A stretch of 64,000 bases of DNA from Arthrobacter sp. C9C5 (GCF_013359735.1 NZ_JABFMX010000005.1:124001-188000), one strand, 5' to 3'; counted from the first letter of the stretch, positions 7,501-19,506 are shown. Numbers and translations: made by a program. The notes: generated from the sequence alone by a model not told the origin.

Positions 7501-9393
7501 GGCGTCGGCGACATGTCCGGCGATGTTTTCGGCAACGGCATGCTGCTCTCGCGGCACATCCGGCTGCTCGCCGCGTTCGACCACCGGCACATCTTCCTGG
7601 ACCCGAACCCGGACGAGGCAGCCTCCTTCACGGAGCGGCAGCGGCTTTTCGACCTGCCCCGCTCCTCCTGGGACGACTATGACAAGTCCCTGATCAGCGA
7701 AGGCGGCGGCGTGTTCGCCCGCCAGGCCAAGTCGATTCCCGTCTCCGCGCAGGTCCGTGCCGCGCTGGGGCTGCCCGAAGGCACCACCCGGCTCAGCCCG
7801 CCGGAACTGCTCCGTGCGATCCTGCTGGCCCCGGCCGATCTGCTTTACAACGGCGGCATCGGCACCTACGTCAAGGCGAGCACCGAGACCAACGCCGAGG
7901 TCGGCGACAAGGCCAATGACGCCATCCGCGTCGACGGCCGCGAGCTGCGGGTGAAGGTGGTCGGTGAAGGCGGCAACCTGGGCATGACCCAGCGCGGCCG
8001 GATCGAGGCTGCACTGCAGGGCGTCATCCTCAACACGGACGCCATCGACAACTCGGCAGGCGTGGACTGCTCGGACCACGAGGTCAATATCAAGATCTTC
8101 GTGGACCGCATGGTGGCCGCCGGCAAGCTGGATCCGGCCGAACGCGCGGAGTTCCTCTCCTCGATGACCGACGAAGTCGGCCGCCTGGTGCTCGAGGATA
8201 ACATTGACCAGAACATCCTGTTGCTCAACGACCGGATGCGGGTCGCCGAATGGAGCCCCAGCTATGAGCGGCTGATGGACTGGCTGGAGAATTCGGCGGA
8301 CCTCAAGCGTGAGCTGGAGGCGCTGCCGACCACCCAGACGCTGCGTGAGCGGCTCGAGCAGGGCCAGGGGCTGACCTCGCCGGAACTCTCCGTGCTTGCC
8401 GCCTACGCCAAGATCGAACTCGCGACGGCGCTGCGCGACAGCGACCTCGCGGAGGACCCATGGTTCCGCGAGACGCTCCGCGCCTACTTCCCGAAGCAGC
8501 TGCGGGAACGGTTCGACGCCGAACTCGACACCCACCCGCTGCGCCGGGAAATCATCGCCACCGTCGTCGCGAACGACATGATCAACCTGGGCGGCATCAC
8601 GTTCGCGTTCCGCGCCATGGAGGAAACGTCCGCCACCGAAGCCGCCGTCGCCAAGGCGTTCGTCGCCCTCCGCGAGGTCTACGAGCTGGACATCATGGTG
8701 GCCGAACTCAACGAGCTGCCGGCGTCGTTCCCGACCGAGCACTGGAGCACCGTCCACCTGGACATCCGCAGGCTCCTGGACCGCGCGGTCCGCTGGGTGC
8801 TGAGCCAGGGCAACGCCGCGCGGCCGATCGCGGAGATCGTGGCCGAGTTCAAGCCGCTGATGGATCCGATGCGGGCGCGGCTGCTGGACTACCTGCGCGG
8901 CGATGACCGCGAGCGGGTCTCGCAGTGGCTCGAAAAGGCCCGCAGCTGGGAGCTTCCCGAGGACCTGGCGCACCGCTGGGCGGAATTGTTCGAAAGCTTC
9001 GTGCTGCTGGACATCGCCAAGATCGTGCACGTCAGCCCGGAGCCGGTGGAGAACATCGCGCACGTCTATTACACCGTCTTCAACCGTTTCCATGCCGATT
9101 CGCTGCTCGAGCGCATCACCAAGCTGCCGAGGAAGGACCGCTGGCAGGCCTTGGCCCGTGCGGCCCTCCGCGACGACCTGTACTCGACCGTCTCGGATAT
9201 GACGACGGCGGTCCTCGAGGCGACGCCGTCGGAGATGCCGGCGGAGGAGCGGCTGGTGGCCTGGGAAGGCCAGAATGTGGAGCAGCTGGGGCGGGCAAAG
9301 AGCATGTTCGACGAGGTGAACGCCCTCGAGGCCGATGACATGGCCTCGCTCTCGGTAGCATTGAGGCTCTTGAGGTCAATCGTCCGACGCTAG
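4531..9393 (+). CDS. gdh: NAD-dependent glutamate dehydrogenase, GDH-180 class
   Basis: At 1620 residues the protein has the usual length of the large class (about 1,600-1,650). It catalyses oxidative deamination of glutamate to 2-oxoglutarate with NAD, mainly for catabolism. The N-terminal half carries ACT-like regulatory segments (VYIVTDDMPFLVDSVNTEL near residue 80). The catalytic core runs from about 810 (KVARGGLRWSDRREDF, then VPTGAKGGFYAK with the catalytic lysine). The nucleotide-binding part includes VVGVGDMSGDVFGNGML and the VVGEGGNLG segment. The ATG at 4531 has GGAGG nine bases upstream; the TTG at 4525 would be too close to that site. It is followed after 34 bp by a histidine kinase gene on the same strand. 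Confidence 0.95.
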   Translation: MSSGSSVEDQPVSIGANEGYFGDYYEHLAQEDARAYGDDVLTARAQMHLQVAATRQPGVANISISDEAEASVVYIVTDDMPFLVDSVNTELVRQKSPIHLVIHPLFVVTRNRETGRLVKVARVPSHLGISSGDTAAMPNLSHLIAQGDNASHMESWIAVEIERVDDAKREQLIEGLTRVLGDVRAAVEDWPKMRNKAHEISDDLDKVAHAAQIAELRQAQELLRWLDDGNFTFLGYREYDLKTESGEDVLELREDSGLGLLRNGADTRHQIQHLTETGRKKAREKRALVITKANSRSTVHRSAYLDYIGVKSFDAAGNVNGERRFIGLFATTAYAGSVRDIPVVREKVDAVLRDAGFPPDSHSGKDLLGILETYPRDELFQIEIPDLAAITTGIQRLQERRRTRLFLRPDIYGRFMSALVYLPRDRYTTNVRLRIEKELQETFDAVSIDYEARMTESALARLFFRIRLPKDADVSHVNSDELEKRLVRAARSWSEGITEVLRARAGADGENGAKELAAVWAEAFPASYRVDYEVEDALEDIARFEKYGAAERTGEPGGERPGVHVYLPHGAGATLEEDARVKLYMLEPKSLSQILPYFHNLGLEVLDERPFEIETADHRDFFLYDLGLKYPAGVNPERTGALLGESFGAAVSGVVESDSFDRLVLREGMHWRQVIVLRAYAKYMRQMGNTNSFEFMADTLLANPDVARGLNALFAARFDPALPDGERQQRQDQVRAGLDTAIEQVATLDADRVLRTFKNLIQATLRTNFYQNKTHVSFKLDPSGIDGLPFPRPMFEIWVYSPRVEGVHLRFGKVARGGLRWSDRREDFRTEILGLVKAQTVKNAVIVPTGAKGGFYAKQLPDPAADRSAWMAEGIESYKTFIRGLLDLTDNLVTTPEGERLVPPADVVRHDGDDSYLVVAADKGTASFSDIANSLSAEYGFWLGDAFASGGSVGYDHKAMGITARGAWESVKRHFSELDLDTQAEPFTVVGVGDMSGDVFGNGMLLSRHIRLLAAFDHRHIFLDPNPDEAASFTERQRLFDLPRSSWDDYDKSLISEGGGVFARQAKSIPVSAQVRAALGLPEGTTRLSPPELLRAILLAPADLLYNGGIGTYVKASTETNAEVGDKANDAIRVDGRELRVKVVGEGGNLGMTQRGRIEAALQGVILNTDAIDNSAGVDCSDHEVNIKIFVDRMVAAGKLDPAERAEFLSSMTDEVGRLVLEDNIDQNILLLNDRMRVAEWSPSYERLMDWLENSADLKRELEALPTTQTLRERLEQGQGLTSPELSVLAAYAKIELATALRDSDLAEDPWFRETLRAYFPKQLRERFDAELDTHPLRREIIATVVANDMINLGGITFAFRAMEETSATEAAVAKAFVALREVYELDIMVAELNELPASFPTEHWSTVHLDIRRLLDRAVRWVLSQGNAARPIAEIVAEFKPLMDPMRARLLDYLRGDDRERVSQWLEKARSWELPEDLAHRWAELFESFVLLDIAKIVHVSPEPVENIAHVYYTVFNRFHADSLLERITKLPRKDRWQALARAALRDDLYSTVSDMTTAVLEATPSEMPAEERLVAWEGQNVEQLGRAKSMFDEVNALEADDMASLSVALRLLRSIVRR

Positions 9394-9427
9394 GGTCTGC
9401 CGGCCCCGCGTCGCAAATGGAGGTGCT

Positions 9428-10897
9428 GTGGCAATCTTTACGGACCCTATCAGGGAGCATGCTGATTTCGGGCCGGGGGATGCCGAGTGGCTGCATCTGC
9501 TCGTGGGGGACTGGCAGATGGTCGCGGACCTTGCCTTCGCCGACCTCGCCTTGTGGTTTCCGCACCCCGAGCTTGGCTACGTGGCGCTGGCCCACGTGCG
9601 CCCCTCCACCACGCATACGGTGTTTCACGCCGACTTCGTGGGGGAGGGGATCCGCTCGGACCTGAAACGGCTCGTGGACAAGGCCTGGGAAAGCCGCACC
9701 ATCGAACGCTCCAACGAGACCAACTGGAGCAGCGACATGGCAATGCGGGTCGAGGCCGTGCCGATGGTCCGCAACGGCCGGACGCTCGCGATTGTGACCT
9801 CGCATATGGACCTCTCCAGCTCCCGGATGCCCTCGCGGCTGGAGCTGACCTACCGGCAGTGCGCCTACGACCTGCTGCGGATGGGCACCCTGGGACTCTG
9901 GCCGGATTTTGCCTCGCCCACCGGGTCGCGCCGCGGCGCCCCCCGCGTCGGCGACGGCCTCATCAGGCTCGACGCCGAGGGGATCGTGCAGTACGCGAGT
10001 CCCAACGGCGTCTCCGCGTTCCGCCGGCTCGGCGACGGCGAATCGCTGGAGGGCCGGTCACTGGCCGAAGTCACGGCCGGGCTGCTGCGGGACCGCCGCA
10101 TGGTGGACGAGACCCTGCCGCTGGTGGTCACCGGGCGCATGCCGTGGCGCAGCGAGATCGAGTCCCGCGGCGTCAGCCTTTCGCTCCGGGCCATCCCGCT
10201 GCGGGACGAACAGCAGCGCTTCGGGGCGCTGGTGCTCTGCCGCGATGTCTCGGAGCTGCGCCGACGGGAAATGGAACTCGTCACGAAGGACGCCACGATC
10301 CGCGAGATCCACCACCGGGTCAAGAACAACCTGCAGACCGTGGCGGCGCTGCTGCGCATGCAGTCGCGCCGGATGGTCAGCGACGAGGCCAAGCAGGGAC
10401 TCGAACAGGCAATGCGCCGGGTCGCGACCATCGCCCTGGTCCACGAAACCCTCTCGCAGGGCCTGACCCAGAGCGTCGACTTCGATGAGCTGATCGGGCG
10501 CCAGTTCCGCCTGTCAGCCGAGGTTGCCTCGCCCTCGCAGCAAGTGAAGACCCAGCGTTCCGGCCTGTTCGGGGAGTTGCCGAGCGACTTCGCGACGCCG
10601 CTGGCCCTCGTCATCAACGAACTCGTGACCAACGCCGTCGAGCACGGGCTCGAGGGCAGGGCCGGGACGGTCTGGCTGCTCGCCGACCGCTCCGAGAGCG
10701 AGGACGGTGACGAACTGCTCACCGTGACGGTGGCGGACGACGGCGTCGGGCTGCCGGCCGGGTCCTACACCGAAGGCCTGGGGCTGCAGATTGTGCGCAC
10801 CCTGGTGACGAGCGAGCTCGGCGGGAGCATCCAATGGAAGCCGCGGGAGGGCGGCGGTACCGCGGTGCAGGTGGTTCTGAGCCTCGCCACGCGCTAA
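9428..10897 (+). CDS. pdtaS: PdtaS-like sensor histidine kinase (HWE/HisKA_2 type)
   Basis: The 489-residue soluble protein begins at a GTG with GGAGG upstream. It has an N-terminal GAF-like sensor region (about 1-160), a PAS domain (about 180-285, DGLIRLDAEGIVQYASP) and a HisKA_2 dimerisation helix with EIHHRVKNNLQ, the phosphorylated histidine being H295 or H296. The ATPase domain has the N box INELVTNAVEHG (near 397), VADDGVGLP and GLGLQIV. This is the layout of mycobacterial PdtaS, which signals to the ANTAR RNA-binding regulator PdtaR. No pdtaR or other response regulator is in the window, so it is an orphan here. Confidence 0.9.
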   Translation: MAIFTDPIREHADFGPGDAEWLHLLVGDWQMVADLAFADLALWFPHPELGYVALAHVRPSTTHTVFHADFVGEGIRSDLKRLVDKAWESRTIERSNETNWSSDMAMRVEAVPMVRNGRTLAIVTSHMDLSSSRMPSRLELTYRQCAYDLLRMGTLGLWPDFASPTGSRRGAPRVGDGLIRLDAEGIVQYASPNGVSAFRRLGDGESLEGRSLAEVTAGLLRDRRMVDETLPLVVTGRMPWRSEIESRGVSLSLRAIPLRDEQQRFGALVLCRDVSELRRREMELVTKDATIREIHHRVKNNLQTVAALLRMQSRRMVSDEAKQGLEQAMRRVATIALVHETLSQGLTQSVDFDELIGRQFRLSAEVASPSQQVKTQRSGLFGELPSDFATPLALVINELVTNAVEHGLEGRAGTVWLLADRSESEDGDELLTVTVADDGVGLPAGSYTEGLGLQIVRTLVTSELGGSIQWKPREGGGTAVQVVLSLATR

Positions 10898-10926
10898 GCG
10901 CAGCACGCAACGCCGCGCTTAAGCAC

Positions 10927-10962
10927 GCAATGGCCTCGGACCAGTCGGTCCGAGGCCATTGC
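10927..10962. terminator. Bidirectional hairpin terminator between pdtaS and whiB1
   Basis: A perfect 16-bp stem (10927-10942 with 10947-10962) closes a 4-base AGTC loop. It lies between the convergent ends of the kinase gene and whiB1, so it can end transcription from both sides. No long T-tract follows in either direction. Confidence 0.75.
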
Positions 10963-10988
10963 TGATTGGGTCGCCCGCAGGCGGAAAA

Positions 10989-11255
10989 TCAGGAGGCGCG
11001 GCGGGCGCGGGCCGCGCGGCGCTTCAGGGCGCGGCGTTCGTCTTCGCTCATGCCGCCCCAGACGCCCGCGTCCTGGCCCGACTCGAGGGCCCACTGGAGG
11101 CAAGTGTCCACAACGGGGCAGCGCCGGCAGACGCTTTTCGCTTCCTCGATCTGCAGGAGCGCGGGGCCGGTGTTTCCGACGGGGAAGAACAGCTCCGGGT
11201 CCTTGTCAAGGCACGCTGCGCGGTTACGCCAATCCATGCTGATCAGTAACTCCAT
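10989..11255 (-). CDS. whiB1: WhiB1-type iron-sulphur transcription factor
   Basis: The 88-residue protein has the four cluster cysteines (C15, C43, C46, C52), the GVWGG turn (64-68) and a basic C-terminal tail with KRRAARARR. Close similarity to mycobacterial WhiB1 is clear in DPELFFPVGNTGPAL and MSEDERRALKRR. WhiB1 carries a nitric-oxide-sensitive 4Fe-4S cluster, binds the housekeeping sigma factor and is essential in mycobacteria. The start is uncertain: mycobacterial homologues begin at the second methionine (MDWR, start 11237), while the ATG at 11255 has AGGA directly abutting it. The leader carries two inverted repeats. Confidence 0.94.
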   Translation of the reverse strand: MELLISMDWRNRAACLDKDPELFFPVGNTGPALLQIEEAKSVCRRCPVVDTCLQWALESGQDAGVWGGMSEDERRALKRRAARARRAS

Positions 11256-11274
11256 TCCTGGGAATTCGTTAAAT

Positions 11275-11302
11275 GCCTCTTGTGAAATTATTCACTAGAG
11301 GC
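11275..11302. promoter_or_regulatory. Inverted repeat in the whiB1 leader
   Basis: GCCTCT and AGAGGC enclose GTGAA-N4-TTCAC, with a single T/T mismatch in the stem. It lies 20-47 bp upstream of the longer whiB1 start. It may fold as an RNA hairpin in the leader or serve as a dyad operator; the sequence does not decide between them. Confidence 0.4.
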
Positions 11303-11313
11303 TTCATAAGAAA

Positions 11314-11330
11314 GGGGCCCTGTGGGCCCC
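11314..11330 (-). terminator. GC-rich hairpin upstream of whiB1, possible attenuator
   Basis: GGGGCCC-TGT-GGGCCCC forms a 7-bp perfect stem. Read on the minus strand it is followed by CTTTCTTAT, so it looks like an intrinsic terminator placed ahead of whiB1. If the whiB1 promoter lies beyond it (11340-11400 holds TTAACAT-like boxes on the minus strand), it would act as an attenuator. Confidence 0.4.
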
Positions 11331-11476
11331 CTCGGTCATCTGGATTAAGCGTGTCATGTTAACGCTGTGTAAACAAGGGGTATTTGGCGAACAAATGCCG
11401 CCAAATCGTGAGCGATGCGTCACATTGCCTGGCGGAACCCCCAATGCTGTTTGACTATGTCGGGTAGGGTGCCAGT

Positions 11477-11959
11477 GTGTCAAGACCCCCAGTGAACCCC
11501 GCAGATCCCGCTGACCCGCAGCCCGGCGGTCCAGAGGCCGGCGGCCCGGTGCCGGCTCCCGCCGCCAGACCTGCCGGAATCACCGTCGTATCGGTCGTCA
11601 CAGCCCTGGAGGCCGCGGCGCTGCTGGTGGCGGCAGGCTGGTACGGATTCCAGCTGCTGACCGGTGCACCGGTCCTGTCCTTCTGGGGCGCGGTCTTCAC
11701 CCTCGGTCTGCTGCTGGCTTTCTCGGCCTGGCTCCTTGCCGTGAGCCACTTCCTCTTCCGAGGGTACCGCTGGCCAAGAGCCGGGGCGCTGGTGGCCCAG
11801 CTGTTCATGCTCACCATCGGCTTCCCGACCCTCACCGGAGGCTACCCCCTGGCCGGACTGGCCATGCTGCTGCCGGCGGCCCTGGCCATCGTGCTGCTCT
11901 TCGACAAGCGCGTCATTGCGTTCGCGTCCCGGCCGGGCGGTTCAAGCCGAGCCCTGTAG
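11477..11959 (+). CDS. Small integral membrane protein, function unknown
   Basis: This 160-residue protein starts at a GTG (MSRPPVNPADP) and has a Pro-rich cytoplasmic head (about 1-35) followed by four hydrophobic segments (about 36-55, 62-92, 100-118 and 120-140). A TAGGGT box ends 6 bp ahead of the GTG, which suggests a leaderless start. I recognise no family motif. It is divergent from whiB1 and converges on the large FHA-FtsK gene, so it seems to be a single-gene unit. No function is assigned. Confidence 0.75.
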   Translation: MSRPPVNPADPADPQPGGPEAGGPVPAPAARPAGITVVSVVTALEAAALLVAAGWYGFQLLTGAPVLSFWGAVFTLGLLLAFSAWLLAVSHFLFRGYRWPRAGALVAQLFMLTIGFPTLTGGYPLAGLAMLLPAALAIVLLFDKRVIAFASRPGGSSRAL

Positions 11960-11964
11960 TGCCC

Positions 11965-11986
11965 GCGGGACAGACGCAAGTCCCGC
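11965..11986. terminator. Short hairpin between convergent genes
   Basis: GCGGGAC (11965-11971) and GTCCCGC (11980-11986) form a 7-bp stem with an 8-base loop, exactly in the 27-bp gap between the membrane protein gene and the FHA-FtsK gene. It is plausible as a bidirectional terminator but weak. Confidence 0.45.
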
Positions 11987-14900
11987 CTAGGGCGGTTCCG
12001 CGACCGCCAGCTGCACGGCCGAAGGCCGGCCATTCACTACGACAAGGGCACGGCCGGGCGGCGGGCAGGGCTCCGGGTCGAACCGGACACCGAGAATGTC
12101 GCCGTCCATGAGTTTCCGGGGACCGATCAGGATCCCGATGCCCTGGCCGCGGGCCTGGAGCGTTAGCGGCACGCGCTGCTGGATGACGGGACTGTAGCCC
12201 GCGGTCAGCACGACCGTCCAGCCCAGGGCGTTGAGCTCCGACAGCCGCAGGTTGGCGTCCATGCCCAGGAGATCCGCGTCATCAACTACCACGATGGCGG
12301 AGTGGTCGAGCTGTCCGGTGCGCGCCCGCTCCAGCACGGCGGACCAATGTCGGGCCGGATCGCTTCCCACCGCGGGAGGCAGCCAGTCCGCGGAGGGATT
12401 GAGGCCCGGCAACGCCTTAACAAGGGACGTTTTCCCCGAAGCCGGTCCGCCGAGGACGGCAAGAACGCTGGCCGGTGGCAGCGGAACTCCGACCGGTCCG
12501 AGTTCATCTCCGCCCACCCCGATCCAGAGCCGGGCGCCTCTTGCCGGCGGTGCCTGCTGCGTGGACGCCGGGCCGATCCGGGCCCGGACCTCGGCAACGG
12601 TCACTCTTGCCGGAAGCGGCTCGATGCGGAACGGCCGGGCTGTGGGGCGCTCGATCAGAGGCACGGTGGTGCGCGGCCTGGATGCTGCATCCGCCGGCTC
12701 GTAAAGCTGGGCTGCGTGCGGGGAGGTTTCGGCGAAGGGACCGGCTACGGCCACCCTGCCGGGGATGGACGGAATATCCGGTAGCCGCGGCCAGCCGTGC
12801 CGGGTTTCCTCTGTCGACCCGGCGGGGAAGAAGATGCGGTTGGGAAGCGCAGCGAAGAACCGCGCGGCCACGAGTTCGCGCTCGCCGGAGACGACGGCGG
12901 CAACGCCCGCCGCGGGGCCGTCGCGGATGATGTCGTGGACGAGGTCCTCGGCCCAGGCCAGAGGGCCGGCCCGGAACGCTGATACCCACGCCCCCCAGTT
13001 GTTCAGTACAAGAACCAGCGCCGGGGTGTCCGCTGTTCGGGGAGCGGTAAGCCGGCTGCGGACCTCCTCTGCCAGCCGTTCGAGTACCCGGACAGCCCGA
13101 CGCAGCTCGTGGGCGCCTGCCCACGCGCCGACTCTGGGCGAGGAAGCTGCTCCGCGTAGGGAGCCATCCGCATCGAGGATATACAGGTGCGACTCGACCG
13201 TGCTGTCCAACAGCCGGTCCACCGTGAGACTCAGGGCACCGGCCGCCCCGGTCGGCGTACCGCCCGGGGCGCCGCCGAGGAGGGCCAGGTGGCCATGACG
13301 GGGCGCACACCAGCGGAGCTCACGAAGTCGCTGCTCTTCCGGCACGTCAAGCATCCCCAGCAGCAGCCCTCGCGCGGGCGCCGCGATGGCGGGGCCGGCC
13401 GCATGGCGGGGCAGCGGCAGCGATCCCGCCAGCGGCTCCGCTATCGGGCGCCGGGGGAGCTCGCCGCCGTGCTCTGCCCACAGCCGTGACGTCAGGCGCA
13501 CCAGGGGAGCAGCGTCCCGCTGCGGGTTAGGAACGACGGGCCGATCCGTCCAAGGCTGGAGGCCAGCAGGTCTCCGCTGCAGCAGGGCCGCGGCTTCCGT
13601 GACCGTCACGACGGTGCCAGCAGGAGGCGAGGGGGCCGCCAGGGCGGCGGTCTGGAATTCCTCGGGTCTTCCGCTTCCGCGCACGAGGTAGGCGCGCCCC
13701 GGCCTCCCCAGCGAAATGGCGGCGGCGAGCCGCGAGTTCATGATGTCGGAAGACTCCAGCTCCGACTGGACCCTCAGGACGATGCTGCTTGTAACATTGG
13801 CTCGGATGTCCGCGTTGAGCGCCCCCTGCGGCCGCTGCGTGGCCATAACGAGGTGGATTCCCAACGAGCGTCCGATGGCTGCGATCCGCATGAGCTCCGT
13901 CAACGCGGCGGGCGCCTCCTCCACCAGCATCCGGAATTCGTCGATTACCAGGACCAGATGGGGCAGCACAGGCAATACTGGCGCCTGCGTCGTATCCGTG
14001 GCCTGCGCCTGGTAGGCGGTGAGGTCAGGCACGCCGCCCGCGGCCAGCAGTTCCTCGCGGTAGCGGACCTCGGCGCGGAGCGAGGCCAGACTGCGCTCCA
14101 CTTCGTGGCTCGACAAATCGGTCAGCATCCCGACGCAATGCGGCAGGCCGGTCAACGGCCCAAGCCCGGAGCCGCCCTTGAAATCGACAAACAGCAGGTT
14201 AACGAGGTCCGGCGGGTAGCTGGCCGCCAGCCCGGCCACCAGAGTCCTCAGGAACTCAGATTTTCCGGAGCCCGTGGTTCCGGCCACGAGCAGGTGGGGG
14301 CCGTCCGCCTGCAGGTCCACGTGGAGCGGCCCGGATGCCGCGCAGCCAACAGGAACGGACAGCCCGCGCACCAGTGAACGGCCGACCGATTCCCAACGCT
14401 GTTTCACATCCGCGGCCGAGAGCGGCAGGAAGTCGGCTAGGCGGCAGTCGTCCGGGATCTGCCCTGTTTCGCTGTCTGTGACGGTTTCATGCTGGCCCCG
14501 GTTCCGGCAGAAGCGGTCAAAGACGTCTTCCGGAACAAGGTCGGGGGCAAAGGCTGTCTTTGCGGTGCCAGAGAAGAGAAAGGCCCGGCGCTCGCCGAGC
14601 ACGACTGACTGGCGGCCGGCGCCGGCCTGCTCAGCGGCAGAACAGCTGAGTACTTGCCAGCCGTTTGGGGTTGCCGCAGCGCAGAGCGCCTGGGCGCCTC
14701 CGGTGTCTGTGACGATGATCAGCACGCCGCGGTCACAGCCTGGGCCGGGGCCGGCGGCAAGCTGCGCGGCGGTCATTGAATCACTAGCGGACAGGGAAAC
14801 CCGCGCCAGGAAGCGTGCCGCCAGGGGCAGGGACGTCGCCGGACCATGCAGCAGCACCCGGGTTCGGCGTGCCCGGGGGTAGCTCGCAAGCTGCATGACC

Positions 14901-16063
14901 AGGAAGCGGATCAGCCCCGCGAGGGAGTCTGCCGGGCCCCGGAGTTCTGTCGGGGACGAGGGGTCCAGGCACACGGGGACGGGGCCCACGGGAGGGGCGC
15001 AGAACCCGGGATCGTCCGGGTCTAACCGGATTCTCGCGCTCTCCGGGGCCAGCCCTAGCCGCAGCCACACGGGCCCGGGTTCAACCTCCGATGCACCGCT
15101 GGATTCCGGTGACCCGGCGTCGGTGACCAGATCGGCGGCAGACGGCGCGGCCCGGCGCCGTCGATCGCGGTCTTCGTCCACTGCGGTAGCTACCGCCGCC
15201 TTCAGCTCACGGCGCCGTCTTCGGCCGGACAGCGCCGGTATCAGCACGGATACACCCGCAACGGCGGAAAATGCCAGGAACATCCACATGCCCGTTGCGA
15301 CGGCCAGCGCGGCCCCCACGGCCAAGGGCAGGACTGCGGTGAGGAGAAGCACGGCGCGGTTGGCCGGGGAGACCGGATTGGGGATCCGGAGCGGTTCCGT
15401 CGTGTCAGTGCCGGCCTCGGCACCTCCCGCCCCGGCACCGTTGCCGCGCTGTCCGGTGCGCCCGCCGCGGAACACCAGGCCCAGGGTGGACTGGCCGCAG
15501 CCGATGACGGAATCGCTCGAGACCCGGGCGGTCTTCACCGGACTGCCGTCGACAGTGGTTCCATTGGCGCTGCCCAGATCGACCAGGGTGACTGCGGAAT
15601 TGGTGACCTCCAGCCGGGCGTGTTCGCGGGACAGTTCGGGATCGGGAAGCACGAGTTCAGTCCCGGCGCGGCCCAGGAGGCAGTGGCCCCGGCGCAGCGG
15701 AAGTACCGTCCCGGCGCCTGGTCCGCTGAGTACAGCCAGCAGTAAGGCCGCGCCGGAGACGGAACCGCCGTCGGAGGCCGGGCCGGCACCGTCACCGGCG
15801 CCGTCGACCAGGACGGCGCCGGTGACCAACGGGGCGGTGCCGGCGGTCAGGGCGCCGAGAGGAGAGCCGGCCACCGTCAGCCCGACCGTGCCGAACCTCC
15901 GGGCCAGTGCTGACTCCAGTTCCGCCCCGGGGCAGCCTGCCGGCAGTTCGATAGACAGTTCCACGGGCATCCCCGGCTGTGCCGCGACAGGTCCACGGAC
16001 CAGAGTGCACTGCAGCAACACCGGGAGGCTCCTTCCTTCGGACGGGGGCGGGGACGCGCGCAA
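11987..16063 (-). CDS. FHA-FtsK/SpoIIIE ATPase, EccC/EssC-like
   Basis: At 1358 residues this is a large motor. An FHA domain sits near 125-190 (LLGRAGTELVLPDPELSREH, SANGTTVDG), two membrane helices follow (about 238-285), then the first FtsK-type ATPase with P-loop GTTGSGKS (about 592-600) and LLFVDFKGGSG. A second module near 930 has a degenerate loop (LLGGAPGGTPTG). A third at about 1203 has GGPASGKTS with Walker B-like VVVDDADLL. This FHA-TM-triple-ATPase layout resembles the EssC/EccC motors of type VII secretion. No WXG100 substrate, EccB, EccD or mycosin gene is nearby, so its substrate is unknown. The start is the first in-frame ATG; a later start is possible. Confidence 0.82.
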   Translation of the reverse strand: MRASPPPSEGRSLPVLLQCTLVRGPVAAQPGMPVELSIELPAGCPGAELESALARRFGTVGLTVAGSPLGALTAGTAPLVTGAVLVDGAGDGAGPASDGGSVSGAALLLAVLSGPGAGTVLPLRRGHCLLGRAGTELVLPDPELSREHARLEVTNSAVTLVDLGSANGTTVDGSPVKTARVSSDSVIGCGQSTLGLVFRGGRTGQRGNGAGAGGAEAGTDTTEPLRIPNPVSPANRAVLLLTAVLPLAVGAALAVATGMWMFLAFSAVAGVSVLIPALSGRRRRRELKAAVATAVDEDRDRRRRAAPSAADLVTDAGSPESSGASEVEPGPVWLRLGLAPESARIRLDPDDPGFCAPPVGPVPVCLDPSSPTELRGPADSLAGLIRFLVMQLASYPRARRTRVLLHGPATSLPLAARFLARVSLSASDSMTAAQLAAGPGPGCDRGVLIIVTDTGGAQALCAAATPNGWQVLSCSAAEQAGAGRQSVVLGERRAFLFSGTAKTAFAPDLVPEDVFDRFCRNRGQHETVTDSETGQIPDDCRLADFLPLSAADVKQRWESVGRSLVRGLSVPVGCAASGPLHVDLQADGPHLLVAGTTGSGKSEFLRTLVAGLAASYPPDLVNLLFVDFKGGSGLGPLTGLPHCVGMLTDLSSHEVERSLASLRAEVRYREELLAAGGVPDLTAYQAQATDTTQAPVLPVLPHLVLVIDEFRMLVEEAPAALTELMRIAAIGRSLGIHLVMATQRPQGALNADIRANVTSSIVLRVQSELESSDIMNSRLAAAISLGRPGRAYLVRGSGRPEEFQTAALAAPSPPAGTVVTVTEAAALLQRRPAGLQPWTDRPVVPNPQRDAAPLVRLTSRLWAEHGGELPRRPIAEPLAGSLPLPRHAAGPAIAAPARGLLLGMLDVPEEQRLRELRWCAPRHGHLALLGGAPGGTPTGAAGALSLTVDRLLDSTVESHLYILDADGSLRGAASSPRVGAWAGAHELRRAVRVLERLAEEVRSRLTAPRTADTPALVLVLNNWGAWVSAFRAGPLAWAEDLVHDIIRDGPAAGVAAVVSGERELVAARFFAALPNRIFFPAGSTEETRHGWPRLPDIPSIPGRVAVAGPFAETSPHAAQLYEPADAASRPRTTVPLIERPTARPFRIEPLPARVTVAEVRARIGPASTQQAPPARGARLWIGVGGDELGPVGVPLPPASVLAVLGGPASGKTSLVKALPGLNPSADWLPPAVGSDPARHWSAVLERARTGQLDHSAIVVVDDADLLGMDANLRLSELNALGWTVVLTAGYSPVIQQRVPLTLQARGQGIGILIGPRKLMDGDILGVRFDPEPCPPPGRALVVVNGRPSAVQLAVAEPP

Positions 16064-16075
16064 AACCCACGCTAG

Positions 16076-19502
<3,427 letters not shown>

Positions 19503-19506
<4 letters not shown>

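Noticed and set aside
5779..9093. A 1104-codon open frame on the minus strand inside the glutamate dehydrogenase gene
   Set aside because: It mirrors a strongly recognisable GDH-180 gene. The translation is Val/His/Gln-rich with no known motif, as expected of an antisense frame in high-GC DNA.
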